From Vibrio bivalvicida (GTDB taxonomy: Bacteria > Pseudomonadota > Gammaproteobacteria > Enterobacterales > Vibrionaceae): a stretch of 64,000 nucleotides of DNA. Below the pieces are notes generated by a model that saw nothing but the letters and a program-made list of their open reading frames with translations, was not told the DNA's origin and ran no database searches. Within the stretch, counting starts at the first letter, position 1, and every line of letters starts with the position of its first letter. This document shows positions 25,816 to 37,196 of the stretch, one piece after another. Made by a program: the position numbers and the translations under genes. The stretch covers positions 23,559-87,558 of the forward strand of contig NZ_LLEI02000020.1 of the NCBI RefSeq assembly GCF_001399455.2. The letters are read 5' to 3'.

Positions 25816-26618
25816 TCTAACGCTTTTTGGGTGAAAAACTGCTTATCTTCCCAGCGCAGCATAGTCAGATGACCGCCCCAGACACAGCCAGTATCAAGGC
25901 CAATCACCTCTTCCCCTTCATAACCTTCAAGCGCCGCCCAGTGACCAAAAAGCACTGTTTTTTCAAGTAAGACACGGCTTTTAACGTTAAACCAAGGAAC
26001 GAGTTTAGCGCTGTTGATTTCATTTGGAGGGAGTTTACATTCCATATCCAATCTGCCATCAGTAAAGCAGAAACGCATCCGGGTAAATGCGTTGATAATA
26101 TAGCGATAACGCTCGATACCGTGTAAAGAGCTAGTCCAAAGATCGGGCTGATTGGAATACATGTTTTCAATTAGCCAAGGCCAATCGTCACTATGTAGGA
26201 TTGCCTCGACTTCTTTGGCTGCGTGACGGGCTTGCTCCAAAGACCATTGCGGAGAAATACCGGCGTGGCACATGATGAACTCATTATGTTCAACGAGCAG
26301 AGGTTGCTGTCGTAACCAATCAAGCAGTTCTTGTTTATCATCAGCTTTAAAAATTGGCGCGGTCTTGTCTTTGTTCTTGATTTTGAACAACCCTAAAGAG
26401 ACAGCTAGAAGGTGTAAGTCATGGTTACCTAAGATCACTTTGGCCGCATCACCCAAAGATCGAACAAAACGCAATACTTGTAAAGACTTTGGCCCTCTAG
26501 CGACCAAGTCTCCAGCAATCCATAAAGTGTCTTGTTTCGAGTCGAAGTCGACTTTATCTAACAGTAATAGCAGTTCATCAAGACAACCTTGTAGATCGCC
26601 GACAATGTATGTTGCCAC
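25797..26618 (-). CDS. apaH: bis(5'-nucleosyl)-tetraphosphatase, symmetrical
   Basis: 273 residues. Metallophosphatase motifs GDLQGC (7-12), GDLVARGP and GNHDLH are in order. It cleaves Ap4A to two ADP. The C-terminal KLEN and stop are encoded by the octanucleotide repeat described at 25773, so repeat changes would alter only the last residues. Last gene of the lptD-surA-pdxA-rsmA-apaG-apaH cluster; the gap to apaG is 9 bases. Confidence 0.95.
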   Translation of the reverse strand: MATYIVGDLQGCLDELLLLLDKVDFDSKQDTLWIAGDLVARGPKSLQVLRFVRSLGDAAKVILGNHDLHLLAVSLGLFKIKNKDKTAPIFKADDKQELLDWLRQQPLLVEHNEFIMCHAGISPQWSLEQARHAAKEVEAILHSDDWPWLIENMYSNQPDLWTSSLHGIERYRYIINAFTRMRFCFTDGRLDMECKLPPNEINSAKLVPWFNVKSRVLLEKTVLFGHWAALEGYEGEEVIGLDTGCVWGGHLTMLRWEDKQFFTQKALDRKLEN

Positions 26619-26627
26619 GGTTGTACC

Positions 26628-27005
26628 TTAATTAAGAATGTTGGGGATAGCGAGTCTAAAGGGGTCAATTTCAGCGATGAACTCGCTGCCATTTTCGTCA
26701 TGCATGATGTACTGTCCCTGCATTACACCTACTGGTGTTTCTATAACAGTGCCACTGTTGTAGGTGTACTCATCACTTGCGGAAATAAACGGTTGTTGCC
26801 CAACTACACCTTCCCCTTCAATTGTCATTTGTTTCCCATTGGCATCGGTAATTAACCAGCGTCGGCTGATAAGTTGCACGTTTTGTTGACTAAGATTTTT
26901 TATCGTAATGATATAAGCAAAAACGTAACGTTTTGCGTCAGGTTGAGATTGGTCTGGAATGTATTTGCTGTGGACTTGGACTTTTATACAAGGGGTAGCT
27001 TCCAT
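26628..27005 (-). CDS. apaG: ApaG
   Basis: 125 residues, single fibronectin-like fold. It matches ApaG across its length ([34 protein letters not shown]). Biochemical role is still debated; it is linked to Co2+ resistance and Mg2+ efflux phenotypes in enterobacteria. Sits between rsmA and apaH as in E. coli. Confidence 0.95.
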   Translation of the reverse strand: MEATPCIKVQVHSKYIPDQSQPDAKRYVFAYIITIKNLSQQNVQLISRRWLITDANGKQMTIEGEGVVGQQPFISASDEYTYNSGTVIETPVGVMQGQYIMHDENGSEFIAEIDPFRLAIPNILN

Positions 27006-27071
27006 GTAAACTCCTATGCAAAGTCAAAAAGAGTGATAAATCTGAGATCTATCACTCTTAATATAGTGTGC

Positions 27072-27878
27072 TTATCTGTGTTTTGCGTCTAGCCAGTTTG
27101 CCATATCAACAAATTGCTCTAGCGTCAGGTTCTCTGGACGCATACTAGGGTTGATGCCCAGCTCTTCTAGTGTTTCTGCGCTCATTAGAGCTTTATAACA
27201 GTTACGAACCGTTTTACGACGTTGATTAAAGCCTTCTCGACAGACGCGATCTAACCACTTTAGGTCATTGACTGGATAAGGGATCTCTTCGTAAGGCACC
27301 AAACGCACTACCGCAGAGTCTACTTTTGGTGGCGGAACAAAAGCGCTTGGCGGTACTTCTAAAACAGGAACGACTTTACAGAAATATTGAGCCATTACAG
27401 TAAGACGACCGTATGCTTTAGTGCCAGGGCCAGCAGCTAAGCGGTTGACCACCTCTTTTTGTAGCATAAAGTGCATATCTTGAACGTCTTTATGGAACTC
27501 AAAAAGATGAAACATCAATGGCGTCGAAATGTTGTACGGCAAGTTTCCAAAGATACGTAGTTTGTTGTTTGGTTTTACCAACTGAGTGAAGTCGAAGCGC
27601 ATTGCATCACCTTCGTGGATAGTCAGCTTGTCACCTAAATCTGGGTGGTTGCGTAAACGTTCAGCAAGATCTCGGTCAAGCTCAATAACAGTAAACTTAT
27701 CAACTTCCTTACCTACTGGTTCGGTAATCGCGCCTAGACCCGGACCAATTTCAACCAGGTTTTGTCCTGGTTTTGGGTTGATTGCAGAGACAATCCCATC
27801 AATGATGTACGGATCATTAAGGAAGTTTTGACCAAAGCGTTTTCTTGCTTTGTGTCCTAAGTGGACATCGTTTCTCAT
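27072..27878 (-). CDS. rsmA: 16S rRNA dimethyladenosine transferase
   Basis: 268 residues. The Rossmann SAM site ([14 protein letters not shown]) and the target-binding NLPYNIS motif are present, with [11 protein letters not shown] at the N-terminus. It dimethylates two adjacent adenines near the 3' end of 16S rRNA; loss gives kasugamycin resistance. Twelve bases downstream of pdxA. Confidence 0.97.
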   Translation of the reverse strand: MRNDVHLGHKARKRFGQNFLNDPYIIDGIVSAINPKPGQNLVEIGPGLGAITEPVGKEVDKFTVIELDRDLAERLRNHPDLGDKLTIHEGDAMRFDFTQLVKPNNKLRIFGNLPYNISTPLMFHLFEFHKDVQDMHFMLQKEVVNRLAAGPGTKAYGRLTVMAQYFCKVVPVLEVPPSAFVPPPKVDSAVVRLVPYEEIPYPVNDLKWLDRVCREGFNQRRKTVRNCYKALMSAETLEELGINPSMRPENLTLEQFVDMANWLDAKHR

Positions 27879-27890
27879 AGTATTCTCAAG

Positions 27891-28883
27891 TTAATTCGAT
27901 TTCTTATCGACTAGCTCTATCGCATGAGCCAAAGCCGTTCTAAAGCTTCCTGTGTCCGCATTACCCGTCCCTGCAAGGTCAAGTGCGGTGCCGTGATCAA
28001 CGGAGGTCCTTATAAATGGCAAGCCTAGGGTGATATTCACCGAGCGACCAAAGCCTTTATATTTTAATACAGGAAGTACCTGATCGTGATACATTCCTAG
28101 CACTGCGTCTGCATCTTGCAGATATTTTTCGTTGAAGATGGTATCTGCCGGTAAAGGGCCAATAAGATTAATTCCTTTCTCCTGACGCAGTTTGTCTAGC
28201 GTTGGAGTGATGGTATTAATCTCTTCTTTACCGAGTACGCCATCTTCTCCTGCGTGGGGATTCAGTCCACACACGTAGATGTTGGGTGAAGAGATTGCAA
28301 ATTTTTCAATCAGATCCTTATGTAGAATCTCGATGATTTTCTCTAGTCTCTCTTTTGTGACTGCCTGTGACACATAAGCAAGTGGAATATGTGTCGTGAC
28401 TAGTGCTACACGTAGGCCTTCAGTTGCCAACATCATCACAACCAGTGGTGTGTTTGATTTCTCAGCAAAAAATTCTGTATGCCCACTGAATGCCACGCCG
28501 GAGCGGTTTATCACCCCTTTGTGCACAGGGCCGGTGACAATAGCATCAAATTCACTATTCATACAGCCCAAAGCGGCTCTTTCTAATGTTTTTAATACGT
28601 ACTGTCCGTTAGCTTCATCGAGTTGGCCAGCGACAGCACTATTAGCAAGAGGAATATGCTCGACAACCAGTGTACCTGCTCTTTGAGCAACGACTTGACT
28701 ATCGGCTTGATAGTCAAGCAGTTCGACTGTAATACCAAGCTGGGTCGCACGTTCTGCCAGCATCTGCTTGTCCGCGCACACCACAATTTGATGGCTCCAG
28801 TTTTCTGTGGAGAGGGCGAGCACTAGATCAGGTCCAATCCCTGCTGGTTCGCCAGCGGTAACAATTATGCGTTTAACGGTCAT
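27891..28883 (-). CDS. pdxA: 4-hydroxythreonine-4-phosphate dehydrogenase
   Basis: 330 residues from ATG 28883, which overlaps the end of surA by 11 bases; longer frames run inside surA. Motifs: [13 protein letters not shown] at the N-terminus, [20 protein letters not shown] and [11 protein letters not shown], all expected metal and substrate regions. Acts in de novo pyridoxal phosphate synthesis. Confidence 0.95.
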   Translation of the reverse strand: MTVKRIIVTAGEPAGIGPDLVLALSTENWSHQIVVCADKQMLAERATQLGITVELLDYQADSQVVAQRAGTLVVEHIPLANSAVAGQLDEANGQYVLKTLERAALGCMNSEFDAIVTGPVHKGVINRSGVAFSGHTEFFAEKSNTPLVVMMLATEGLRVALVTTHIPLAYVSQAVTKERLEKIIEILHKDLIEKFAISSPNIYVCGLNPHAGEDGVLGKEEINTITPTLDKLRQEKGINLIGPLPADTIFNEKYLQDADAVLGMYHDQVLPVLKYKGFGRSVNITLGLPFIRTSVDHGTALDLAGTGNADTGSFRTALAHAIELVDKKSN

Positions 28884-30171
28884 CTTGCTTGTCTTCCTCA
28901 ATGACTTCGACAAAGGCGCTGGCGCGAATTTCTTGTAACCAAGCACTGGCTTCTTCGTTGAACTTGCGGTTAAACAAAATTCGGTAAGCTTTATTTTTTA
29001 GTGCAGAGTCAGTACGGTCGACTTCACGGCGATCCATCACTTCAACAATGTGCCAGCCATGAACGGTTTTAAAGGGTTTGCTAATTTGACCGACTGGCAA
29101 AGTATCGACTTGGTGTTTAAATTCCGGAACATACAGATCAGAGGTTTGGTAGCCAAGTTCACCGTCTTGCGCGGCTGAGCCTGGATCTTGGCTATATTGC
29201 TGAGCCATTTCACCGAAAGTAGATTCGCCAGACTTGATACGACGAATGATCTCGTTGAGATCGTTTTGCACGCCTTCATCGCTAAGAATTACAGTCGGTT
29301 TGATCAAAATATGACGAGCGTTAACTTCAGTTACAGCGATGGTTTCTAGCCCTTTGACATCTTCAATTTTGAGGATATGGAAGCCTACGCCGCTTCTGAA
29401 CGGGCCAATAATACTACCTTTGTTTTGCAGTTTGATCTGATCTGCGAATATGGTCGGCATTTCTTCTTTACGCATCCAACCCCAATCACCACCTTGCAGT
29501 GCTTTTGGACCCTTAGAATAGGTGTATGCCATAGTGCTAAAATCAGCGCCATTTTTTAGTTCTTCGACTAGCCGATTGGCTTCTGTTTCAATAGCTGGTT
29601 TATCATCCCCATCATCGACGCGCAACTGAATATGACCGATCTTATACTGCACTGTCGCATTGGTCTCTTGAGCAAGAATGTTGGCTAAGTTATCGACCTC
29701 TGCTGGCAGGATATTGATGCGTCGGCGCACGAGTGCATTCCGTGCTTCACTTGCAGCGATTTCTTTACGAATTTGCTCACGAAATTCCGCATAGCTTAAG
29801 CCCTCTTCTGCAATTGACGCTCTAAGCTGTTCTGCGGTTTGATTGCTGTTCTTGGCAATATCTTTAATCGCTTCATTAAGGCGGTTATCGTCAATACGCA
29901 CACCGATACGTTCCGCTTCTTGTTGCTGAATGGTATCAACGATCAGTTTCTCAGTAACCTGTTCAACTAAAATGTCTTGTTCTGGTAGTTGTTGACCATT
30001 CTTCTTGGCATTAGCTTTCAGCGTTTTTATTGATACGTCAATATCACTTTGTAGCACTACGCCTTCATTAACGATCACTGCCACTTTATCTAGTGGTACT
30101 GGCTCAGCTTGCACTGTGCTCATTGCACTTGCCGTTACCAAGCTAAGTAAAGTGTGTTTCCAAAATTTCAT
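28873..30171 (-). CDS. surA: periplasmic chaperone and peptidyl-prolyl isomerase SurA
   Basis: 432 residues. A signal peptide (about 1-22), the N-terminal chaperone domain, two parvulin domains (about 175-275 and 285-385, with [13 protein letters not shown] and [14 protein letters not shown]) and a C-terminal helix. It escorts outer-membrane proteins to BamA. Lies 53 bases downstream of lptD. Confidence 0.95.
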   Translation of the reverse strand: MKFWKHTLLSLVTASAMSTVQAEPVPLDKVAVIVNEGVVLQSDIDVSIKTLKANAKKNGQQLPEQDILVEQVTEKLIVDTIQQQEAERIGVRIDDNRLNEAIKDIAKNSNQTAEQLRASIAEEGLSYAEFREQIRKEIAASEARNALVRRRINILPAEVDNLANILAQETNATVQYKIGHIQLRVDDGDDKPAIETEANRLVEELKNGADFSTMAYTYSKGPKALQGGDWGWMRKEEMPTIFADQIKLQNKGSIIGPFRSGVGFHILKIEDVKGLETIAVTEVNARHILIKPTVILSDEGVQNDLNEIIRRIKSGESTFGEMAQQYSQDPGSAAQDGELGYQTSDLYVPEFKHQVDTLPVGQISKPFKTVHGWHIVEVMDRREVDRTDSALKNKAYRILFNRKFNEEASAWLQEIRASAFVEVIEEDKQDDR

Positions 30172-30224
30172 TGAAAATCCTATTAAATAATTAGCTCGCT
30201 ATGGTTAGGCAGCGAGCTAATAAA

Positions 30225-32561
30225 TTAGTTACTTAAAGAGAATGGGCGACCGTAGCCTAGAGAGTTACCTGCGTCATCAAGCCCTGCTAGGCCAGAACCA
30301 GCACCAATTGCAGTACCAAAGCCTATAATACCAAAATTGAGAGTAAAATTATTCTCATATAGTGGCTGTGGAGGGGTGGATAGGAGGCCGCTTTGCAACT
30401 TCTTACTATAGGTGAATCCAATATACCAGCAATCAGACGTGTAATTAAGTTGCCCCATCCATTCAAGAGCGCTACTGGTTGTCAAGTCGTAAAAATACTG
30501 TGCGCTGGCGTTCCAATTACGAGTAATTTGATAGCCTGCTAATAGGCCAGTTTGCGAAATACCATCTTTAGTAATATTGTCGAGGTTTCCAATACTGTCT
30601 CCCAACGTAGCTTCGATGTACTCTCTTGTTACATAACGATAGTTACCTTGGATATAGCCGTCACTAAAGCGATACTCTAATGTGCTGTTGCCTAATTGAA
30701 GTTCACTGGACTCGATGTCGTATTGAACTCCACCATGATAGAACAAGTAGTCGTCATAGTTAAAATCCATCTCTATCGCCCAAGCAGAGAAATTCGATTT
30801 AGAGTCGGGCGCTTTGTCCTCTCTGTCTAAATAAAAAATTTGACCAAACGAGAGATTAAGGCGTTCTTTGTAGGCATCATCAAAAAAGCGTGTCGAAGCC
30901 CCATAACTAAATTGATTGGCATCTTTGATCTCATCAACGCCGCTGTATTTTCGGCTACGGAATAAGCCATAGTAATCGGTTTGTAATAGGGTGGTGTCGT
31001 ACTTACCAATATTAGTCTGATCTTTTTCTGGAACATATAAGTATTGAACCTGTGGCTCGAGGGTCTGAGTGTAGTTGTTAAAAATAACAGTATCTCGCTC
31101 TAGTACAATTCCTGCATGAGTTCGAAACTCTGGAATAATTCGCGAGACAGTTTCCTCTAAGCCGTAATATGGGTTGGTTGCCTTGCTGCCAGAAGTGGTA
31201 TCTACCCCTTCTAAATCTTGCTGATAGTAAGTCCCCAATAGGCGCGCTTCAGTTGTCCAGCTTCCCCAGGTTGTACCAACCGGGAGCGTCAAGCCTGGTT
31301 CTACATGCACACGAGTTGCTGAAGGCTGGCCTTTGGCATCGGTATCAAATCGAGAAATATGACTAATTGTATTGAAGTCTAAATAACGCATTAGCTCTGG
31401 TGCGTAGTAATTAAAGCTAAGCTGCGGTAGTAAGCGATAGGGTGTTGCGCCTGGAGTTAAGGCTTGAAAGTCGCGCGCGAGTAGCGACGCGTCCCAGTTT
31501 TCTGAACGGTATGAGGCTCGGCCTTCTTGAATTAGCTGTCCATCTTCTTGCTTACCAATGCCGGAGTCCATATCCGAAAAGTAACCGATGTCACTGACTT
31601 TGGAGTAGTCGATTTCAAACTTCCAGTTTTGCTGGAAAATACCCGAGTGTTGCCATTGAAAACCCCAACGGTCGCCAAGCTCTGGATTTTTCTTGTCATC
31701 AACTAAGTATTCAGACTTAAGGGTGCTATAACCAAAATCGGATAAGTAGCGGAACTCGCTATCAAGTTGATTGCCACGATTCTGCATGTGCTTAAAGGTG
31801 GTTTTTAGATCGTAGTTAGGTGCTAAGTTCCAGTAGATTGGAACTTCCATCTCGAAACCATCACTTGAGCCATATGAGACTGTTGGATAGAGGAAGCCAG
31901 TTTTACGTGTATCGCCGATCGGTACGGTTAGGAATGGCAGATAAAAAACAGGCACGTTAACAATCTCAAAGCGTGGATTGTAGAAGGTTGCTTGCTCTTC
32001 ATTCTGGTCAATATCAATGCTCGAAGCTCGCATGCGCCATGAGCTATCTCCCTCAGGACACGAAGTGATAGTACCATCTTCAATTTCGTATATTGCCTTG
32101 CCAGTTTTCGCAACGTATACCGCGTCACCACGACCAGGCTCACACAGGAATTTATAGTTAGTGTTCTCAAGCGTCACTTCTTCAGTGTTGAGTTTGTTGG
32201 TGGCTTTTTCAGAGATTGTTTTTACTTCACCATCACTGAAGGTCACATTGCCTTCAGCGACAACAATGTTTTCTTGTTGGTGCATGGTGACGTTGTCAGC
32301 CAGCATGCGTTTTTTGCCTTGAACGACAACGACATTGCCACGGTATGTTGCTTTATCACCGTTTATGGCTTCTAAGCTGTCTGCTTCAACATTAACAGGC
32401 AGTTGATTAGGATTTTCTGCCTCAGGTTCGTTGATCAGGCATTGATCTATAGTGGGCAGTTCCTGCACACTATCGTCTGATATAGTTTCTGCTTGAGTCA
32501 GAGGCACTACAAAAGCAGCAGTGATTGAAGCGGCTAGCAAGGTGCGTTGGAAACGTAACAT
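30225..32561 (-). CDS. lptD: LPS-assembly protein LptD
   Basis: 778 residues. A signal peptide ends near TQA (24). An OstA/LptA-like domain (about 50-190) precedes the long C-terminal barrel. Cysteines at 41, about 143 and 167, plus one late Cys (SDCWYIGF), probably form the disulphides that link the domains; E. coli has a late Cys pair where this one has a single Cys. Inserts LPS into the outer leaflet with LptE. First gene of the cluster. Confidence 0.95.
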   Translation of the reverse strand: MLRFQRTLLAASITAAFVVPLTQAETISDDSVQELPTIDQCLINEPEAENPNQLPVNVEADSLEAINGDKATYRGNVVVVQGKKRMLADNVTMHQQENIVVAEGNVTFSDGEVKTISEKATNKLNTEEVTLENTNYKFLCEPGRGDAVYVAKTGKAIYEIEDGTITSCPEGDSSWRMRASSIDIDQNEEQATFYNPRFEIVNVPVFYLPFLTVPIGDTRKTGFLYPTVSYGSSDGFEMEVPIYWNLAPNYDLKTTFKHMQNRGNQLDSEFRYLSDFGYSTLKSEYLVDDKKNPELGDRWGFQWQHSGIFQQNWKFEIDYSKVSDIGYFSDMDSGIGKQEDGQLIQEGRASYRSENWDASLLARDFQALTPGATPYRLLPQLSFNYYAPELMRYLDFNTISHISRFDTDAKGQPSATRVHVEPGLTLPVGTTWGSWTTEARLLGTYYQQDLEGVDTTSGSKATNPYYGLEETVSRIIPEFRTHAGIVLERDTVIFNNYTQTLEPQVQYLYVPEKDQTNIGKYDTTLLQTDYYGLFRSRKYSGVDEIKDANQFSYGASTRFFDDAYKERLNLSFGQIFYLDREDKAPDSKSNFSAWAIEMDFNYDDYLFYHGGVQYDIESSELQLGNSTLEYRFSDGYIQGNYRYVTREYIEATLGDSIGNLDNITKDGISQTGLLAGYQITRNWNASAQYFYDLTTSSALEWMGQLNYTSDCWYIGFTYSKKLQSGLLSTPPQPLYENNFTLNFGIIGFGTAIGAGSGLAGLDDAGNSLGYGRPFSLSN

Positions 32562-32708
32562 CGAGTTTTACTATCCTGTTGAACTTGATATATCCGGTGA
32601 ATAGGGACCGAATGAAAAATAAATCGGCCCTTATAATAAAGTAATTTACAGCTTACGGCACTATCAGACCGCTACGTGAAGAAAAAATTCAGAGATTGAG
32701 AGCACATA

Positions 32709-33563
32709 ATGCATATTTTTGGCAAAATTCTCGGCACATTCTTTGGTTTCCTATTTGGAGGCCCTTTTGGTGCTGCATTCGGTTTATTTATAGGCCACCA
32801 ATTCGATAAAGCACGCCGCTTACGTCAAGCAGGGTTCCACTCAAGCTTTGGCAGTGGGCCAAGCCAGGCCGAACGACAGGAAGAGTTTTTTAAAGCAGCA
32901 TTTGCGGTCATGGGGCATGTCGCTAAAGCGAAGGGTCAAGTTACGCGAGAGGAAATTCAACTCGCCATGACTATGATGGAGCGTATGAACCTTCATGGTG
33001 AGCAGCGTAGAGCGGCACAGGATGCGTTCCGTGAAGGCAAAGAGAGTGACTTCCCGCTTGAGACTGTTCTAGAGCGAGTGCGTATCTCATCTGGAGGTCG
33101 GTTCGACTTAATGCAGTTTTTTTTAGAGCTGCAGATTTCAGCGGCGTTTGCTGATGGCGATGTTCACCCTAGTGAGCGCAATGTTTTACATAAGATCGCC
33201 CGAGGACTCGGCTTTTCATCAGAGCAACTTGAGCAACGTTTGCGGATGCAAGAGGCCGCGTTTCGATTTCAACAAGGTGGCTTTGGAGGCCAAACGGGTG
33301 GGGGACAATCACATCAATCAGGCGGCAGTTGGCAGCAAGCATCTACCGCTGATCAGTTAAGTGATGCTTACAAGCTACTCGGTGTTGATGGCAGTGCTGA
33401 CTCGAAAACGGTGAAACGTGCCTATCGCAAACTAATGAATGAGCACCACCCAGACAAGCTAATGGCGAAAGGCCTACCACCAGAAATGATGAACGTTGCT
33501 AAGGAAAAAGCGCAAGAAATTCAGAATGCCTATGACTTGATAAAAAAAGCAAAAAGTTTTTAA
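32709..33563 (+). CDS. djlA: DjlA, membrane-anchored DnaJ-like co-chaperone
   Basis: 284 residues. One N-terminal membrane helix with glycine-zipper character (LGTFFGFLFGGPFGAAFG), a TerB-like central domain (about 50-185), a Gly/Gln linker and a C-terminal J domain with HPD (about 260) in EHHPDKLMA. Activates DnaK at the inner membrane. Divergent from lptD, as in enterobacteria. Confidence 0.93.
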   Translation: MHIFGKILGTFFGFLFGGPFGAAFGLFIGHQFDKARRLRQAGFHSSFGSGPSQAERQEEFFKAAFAVMGHVAKAKGQVTREEIQLAMTMMERMNLHGEQRRAAQDAFREGKESDFPLETVLERVRISSGGRFDLMQFFLELQISAAFADGDVHPSERNVLHKIARGLGFSSEQLEQRLRMQEAAFRFQQGGFGGQTGGGQSHQSGGSWQQASTADQLSDAYKLLGVDGSADSKTVKRAYRKLMNEHHPDKLMAKGLPPEMMNVAKEKAQEIQNAYDLIKKAKSF

Positions 33564-33787
33564 TCAGCAGAATTGGATTGCAACAGCGAATCGTAAAAAT
33601 GAGAGCATAAGGAGAGTGCTTTCTACCTATTTACACTCTAAACCAAATCCGTTTGGAAGTAGATCAACAGTTAAACAAGAGCTTATCTGTTTTAGATCAA
33701 TTTAGTGTTTAATTTATCAGTAGGTTCATGGTATGAGAGTGAGATCTACATCTACACTTACGGTAATGTAATCTAGAGTGATGAACC

Positions 33788-34930
33788 ATGATGGAAACAA
33801 CTACAAGGAAAGTTGAGGGGATTGGCAGATGTCGGTTCGGTTTGAACACTCAATTAGCTGACATTCAGACGCGGATGCAGGTCCATATCCCCAAACTCGA
33901 TAAAGTGTGTTTTGCCCTGTATGATGCGCGTGAACACCTACTTAGAAGCTATGCAGATAGTTCTTCATTATCACTGAGCCTAACCCACTATGAAGCTCCG
34001 TTGAGCTCACTACCATACTTAAAAAAAAGTATCGAAAGTAGGTCTCCGGCGGTTCTCAATGACGTTAGTCGATTGCATCCATCTCCTCATGTTAATTCCC
34101 TTATAGAGGAGGGATACTACTCTTCAGTCGCTATTCCTACCTTTTTAGAACAGATCTTTAGAGGATTTATATTCCTTAATTCGCACCAAAAAGACGCATT
34201 TTGTCCGAGTGATATAGAGGTTGTAAAACCATACTTGAGAATTCTTGAAACGGCCATATTCTCTGAGTATCAGTTAGTCACGGCGTTAATAGATAAATCT
34301 AACAAACTGGTTGCGCGTTCTCAGGTTTACCAAAAGGAGTCATTCAGCCACAAGCAGCGTGTCTCCACTTACACCAATATTATTGCTTTGGCGTTAGCTG
34401 ACGACTATGGATTTGATGATGAGTTCGTTGAACATCTCACTCTGTTTTCTCAGTATCATGATATGGGCAAAGTGATGGTTCCTCCAGAGCTGCTTTGTAA
34501 ACAACAGCCACTTACCTGGGAGGAAACGGATACTCTACGTAAACATATTATTTACGGTGAAGAGATTGTTAATCAGTTTATCAATGATCTGAATGCATCT
34601 GACCATCTAAGTGCACAACTGATGCGTGATGTTGTTTCCTATCACTATGAGTTTTTAGATGGTAGTGGTTACCCTCATCACTTGAGTGGCAATGCTATTC
34701 CTATTAGCGCTAAGATTGTCTGTGTTGCTAATATATTTGACGCTTTAACGACACATAAGCCCTACAAACAAGCTTGGTCAGTACCGTATGCACTTTTAGA
34801 GTTAGAAAAGATGGTCTGCGATGGCAAACTGGATGCGGATTGCGTCAATGCTTTACGTGATCACCAGCACCAACTTAAATCCATTATTCAACGTTATCCG
34901 GAGAGAGATCCCTTAGAGGGGCTCTACTAA
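33788..34930 (+). CDS. GAF and HD-GYP-like protein with altered metal-site residues
   Basis: 380 residues. Residues about 20-160 look like a GAF sensor domain. Residues about 180-350 match the HD-GYP fold: HD at 224-225 (QYHDMGK), His253, DGSGYP at 291-296 and FDALTTHKPYK. Two usual ligands differ. The HHE triad reads HYE (286-288), and the first Asp of the ADxFDAL motif is Asn315. HD-GYP enzymes hydrolyse cyclic di-GMP; with these changes it may bind without cleaving or use one fewer metal. No ribosome binding site is clear. Monocistronic, with terminator at 34968. Confidence 0.75.
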   Translation: MMETTTRKVEGIGRCRFGLNTQLADIQTRMQVHIPKLDKVCFALYDAREHLLRSYADSSSLSLSLTHYEAPLSSLPYLKKSIESRSPAVLNDVSRLHPSPHVNSLIEEGYYSSVAIPTFLEQIFRGFIFLNSHQKDAFCPSDIEVVKPYLRILETAIFSEYQLVTALIDKSNKLVARSQVYQKESFSHKQRVSTYTNIIALALADDYGFDDEFVEHLTLFSQYHDMGKVMVPPELLCKQQPLTWEETDTLRKHIIYGEEIVNQFINDLNASDHLSAQLMRDVVSYHYEFLDGSGYPHHLSGNAIPISAKIVCVANIFDALTTHKPYKQAWSVPYALLELEKMVCDGKLDADCVNALRDHQHQLKSIIQRYPERDPLEGLY

Positions 34931-34967
34931 CTAATATCACTTAGGTGATTAGAACGCTATATAGCGA

Positions 34968-35003
34968 AAAGGCGTAGTAGGTATTAACCTGCTACGCCTT
35001 TTT
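34968..35003. terminator. bidirectional terminator
   Basis: AAAGGCGTAGTAGGT pairs with ACCTGCTACGCCTTT, with T-runs on both strands. It lies between the HD-GYP-like gene and the leftward tRNA. Confidence 0.85.
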
Positions 35004-35008
35004 AAATT

Positions 35009-35084
35009 TGGTGGCCCCTCGCAGACTTGAACTGCGGACCAATCGATTATGAGTCGACTGCTCTAACCACTGAGCTAAGGGGCC
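35009..35084 (-). tRNA. ileX: tRNA-Ile2 with CAU anticodon (ileX type)
   Basis: 76 bases, with CCA encoded (35009-35011 on the complement). The acceptor GGCCCC/GGGGCC pairs fully; the D-arm is TAGCTCAGTGG, the anticodon loop reads CTCATAA and the T-arm has GTTCAAGTC. The CAU anticodon on this acceptor body is the Ile2 species whose C34 becomes lysidine, read as AUA, rather than Met. E. coli ileX also lies near rpoD, which agrees. Confidence 0.93.
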
Positions 35085-35187
35085 ATGTAGGGCAATGATT
35101 ATAGGGGATGCAGATCTAGCTGTCTAGACGCTATCTAGGGTAAATGCGCTTAGATTTTATCCACTTAAATCGATAAGTAACAAAAAA

Positions 35188-35205
35188 GGCGAGCTAGTGC
35201 TCACC
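35188..35205 (-). terminator. terminator of rpoD
   Basis: On the minus strand GGTGAGC pairs with GCTCGCC (one wobble) and is followed by TTTTTTG, 36 bases after the rpoD stop. Confidence 0.75.
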
Positions 35206-35241
35206 TTTTCATCAATTTTAGCCAAGCTAAAAAAGAATAGA

Positions 35242-37098
35242 CTACTCGTCTAGGAAGCTGCGCAGAGTTTCTGAGCGGCTAGGGTGACGAAGTTTACGTA
35301 GTGCTTTCGCTTCGATCTGACGGATACGTTCACGCGTTACATCGAACTGTTTACCAACCTCTTCTAGAGTATGGTCAGTGTTCATATCGATACCAAAACG
35401 CATACGCAGTACTTTTGCCTCACGAGGTGTAAGACCTGCAAGAACGTCTTTAGTAGCTACTTTTAGGCTTCCTGCAGTTGCAGAGTCTAGTGGTAGCTCA
35501 AGCGTAGTATCTTCAATGAAGTCACCTAGGTGTGAATCTTCATCATCACCGATAGGGGTTTCCATTGAGATCGGCTCTTTCGCGATCTTGAGTACTTTAC
35601 GGATCTTGTCTTCTGGCATTTGCATACGCTCTGCCAGTTCTTCCGGTAGCGGCTCGCGACCCATCTCTTGCAGCATTTGGCGTGAGATGCGGTTTAGCTT
35701 GTTGATCGTTTCGATCATGTGCACCGGGATACGAATAGTACGTGCTTGGTCTGCAATTGAGCGAGTGATTGCCTGACGGATCCACCACGTTGCGTAAGTT
35801 GAGAACTTATAACCACGACGATATTCGAACTTATCTACCGCTTTCATCAAGCCGATATTACCTTCCTGGATAAGATCCAAGAACTGTAGACCACGGTTGG
35901 TGTACTTTTTCGCGATAGAGATTACTAGACGTAAGTTCGCCTCAACCATCTCTTTTTTCGCTCGGCGAGCTTTTGCTTCACCGATAGACATACGGCGGCT
36001 GATGTCTTTGATGTTCTGTACTGTTAGTGATGTCTCTTCTTCGATCACTTTCAGTTTCGCGATAGAGCGACGTATATCATCTTCACTACGACGAATCTTC
36101 TCAGCGTACGGCTTATCAGAAGATAGAATTTCGTCTAGCCATGCTTCGCTTGATTCATTACCAGTGAACAACGTAATGAACGACTTCTTCGGCATCTTGC
36201 CGTACTCAACTGACGCTTTCATGATTAAACGTTCTTGAGTACGTACGCGTTCCATAGAAGTACGCAGTTCTTCTACTAGGTAGTCGAATTGTTTAGGCGT
36301 TAGACGGAATTCTTTGAAGACATCAATAACCATTTCATGGGCAAGCGTCGCTTTCGGGCTTTCGCTGCCATACTCGTTACAAGCCAATTGGAAGTTTTGG
36401 AAAGTGTTACGTAAAGCCGTGAACTTCTCGAGAGCAAGCTCAGGGTCGATACCTGTATCTTCCTCTTCTTCCTCATCGTCCTCTGACTCTTCTTTGTCTT
36501 CTTCTTCAGCGTCTTCATCTTCAAGGTCTGATTCAGCAAGTTCAGAACCAATGTGCGTTGCTGTTGGTGCAGCAGTTTCATCAGCATCTGGGTCTACAAA
36601 GCCTGTAATAAGGTCTGTTAGACGTAGCTCTTCAGCTTGAACTCTATCAAATTGCTCAAGAATGTATGGGATAGTACCTGGATACTCCGCCACTGAGTTT
36701 TGAACTTGGTTAATACCATCTTCAATACGCTTCGCAATATCGATCTCGCCTTCACGAGTCAATAGCTCAACGGTACCCATTTCACGCATGTACATGCGTA
36801 CTGGATCAGTAGTGCGGCCGATTTCGTTTTCTACGCTTGAAAGCGCAGCAGCAGCAGCTTCAGCTGCATCTTCATCGGTAATTGTATCGTCATCATTCAG
36901 AGCAAGATCATCAGCATCAGGAGCAGTTTCTACTACTCGAATGCCCATGTCATTGATCATCTGAATGATATCTTCGACCTGCTCTGAATCGACGATTTCT
37001 GCTGGCAGGTGGTCGTTTACTTCTGCGTAGGTCAGATAGCCTTGTTCCTTGCCTTTAATGACAAGTTGTTTTAGCTGTGACTGCGGATTTTGATCCAT
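35242..37098 (-). CDS. rpoD: RNA polymerase primary sigma factor RpoD
   Basis: 618 residues. Region 1.1 is at the N-terminus, a strongly acidic non-conserved insert follows (about 190-215), then regions 2.1-2.4 ([29 protein letters not shown]), 3 and 4.2 ([17 protein letters not shown]). Last gene of the rpsU-yqeY-dnaG-rpoD operon, 98 bases after dnaG. Confidence 0.98.
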   Translation of the reverse strand: MDQNPQSQLKQLVIKGKEQGYLTYAEVNDHLPAEIVDSEQVEDIIQMINDMGIRVVETAPDADDLALNDDDTITDEDAAEAAAAALSSVENEIGRTTDPVRMYMREMGTVELLTREGEIDIAKRIEDGINQVQNSVAEYPGTIPYILEQFDRVQAEELRLTDLITGFVDPDADETAAPTATHIGSELAESDLEDEDAEEEDKEESEDDEEEEEDTGIDPELALEKFTALRNTFQNFQLACNEYGSESPKATLAHEMVIDVFKEFRLTPKQFDYLVEELRTSMERVRTQERLIMKASVEYGKMPKKSFITLFTGNESSEAWLDEILSSDKPYAEKIRRSEDDIRRSIAKLKVIEEETSLTVQNIKDISRRMSIGEAKARRAKKEMVEANLRLVISIAKKYTNRGLQFLDLIQEGNIGLMKAVDKFEYRRGYKFSTYATWWIRQAITRSIADQARTIRIPVHMIETINKLNRISRQMLQEMGREPLPEELAERMQMPEDKIRKVLKIAKEPISMETPIGDDEDSHLGDFIEDTTLELPLDSATAGSLKVATKDVLAGLTPREAKVLRMRFGIDMNTDHTLEEVGKQFDVTRERIRQIEAKALRKLRHPSRSETLRSFLDE

Positions 37099-37196
37099 AG
37101 ACGGTATCCAACTTAGTATCTGGTGAAGGAATTAGTATGCGAGTTGCAAACCACACATCTTAACAAATTTATTTATTGCTGACTATTCGAACAGGG

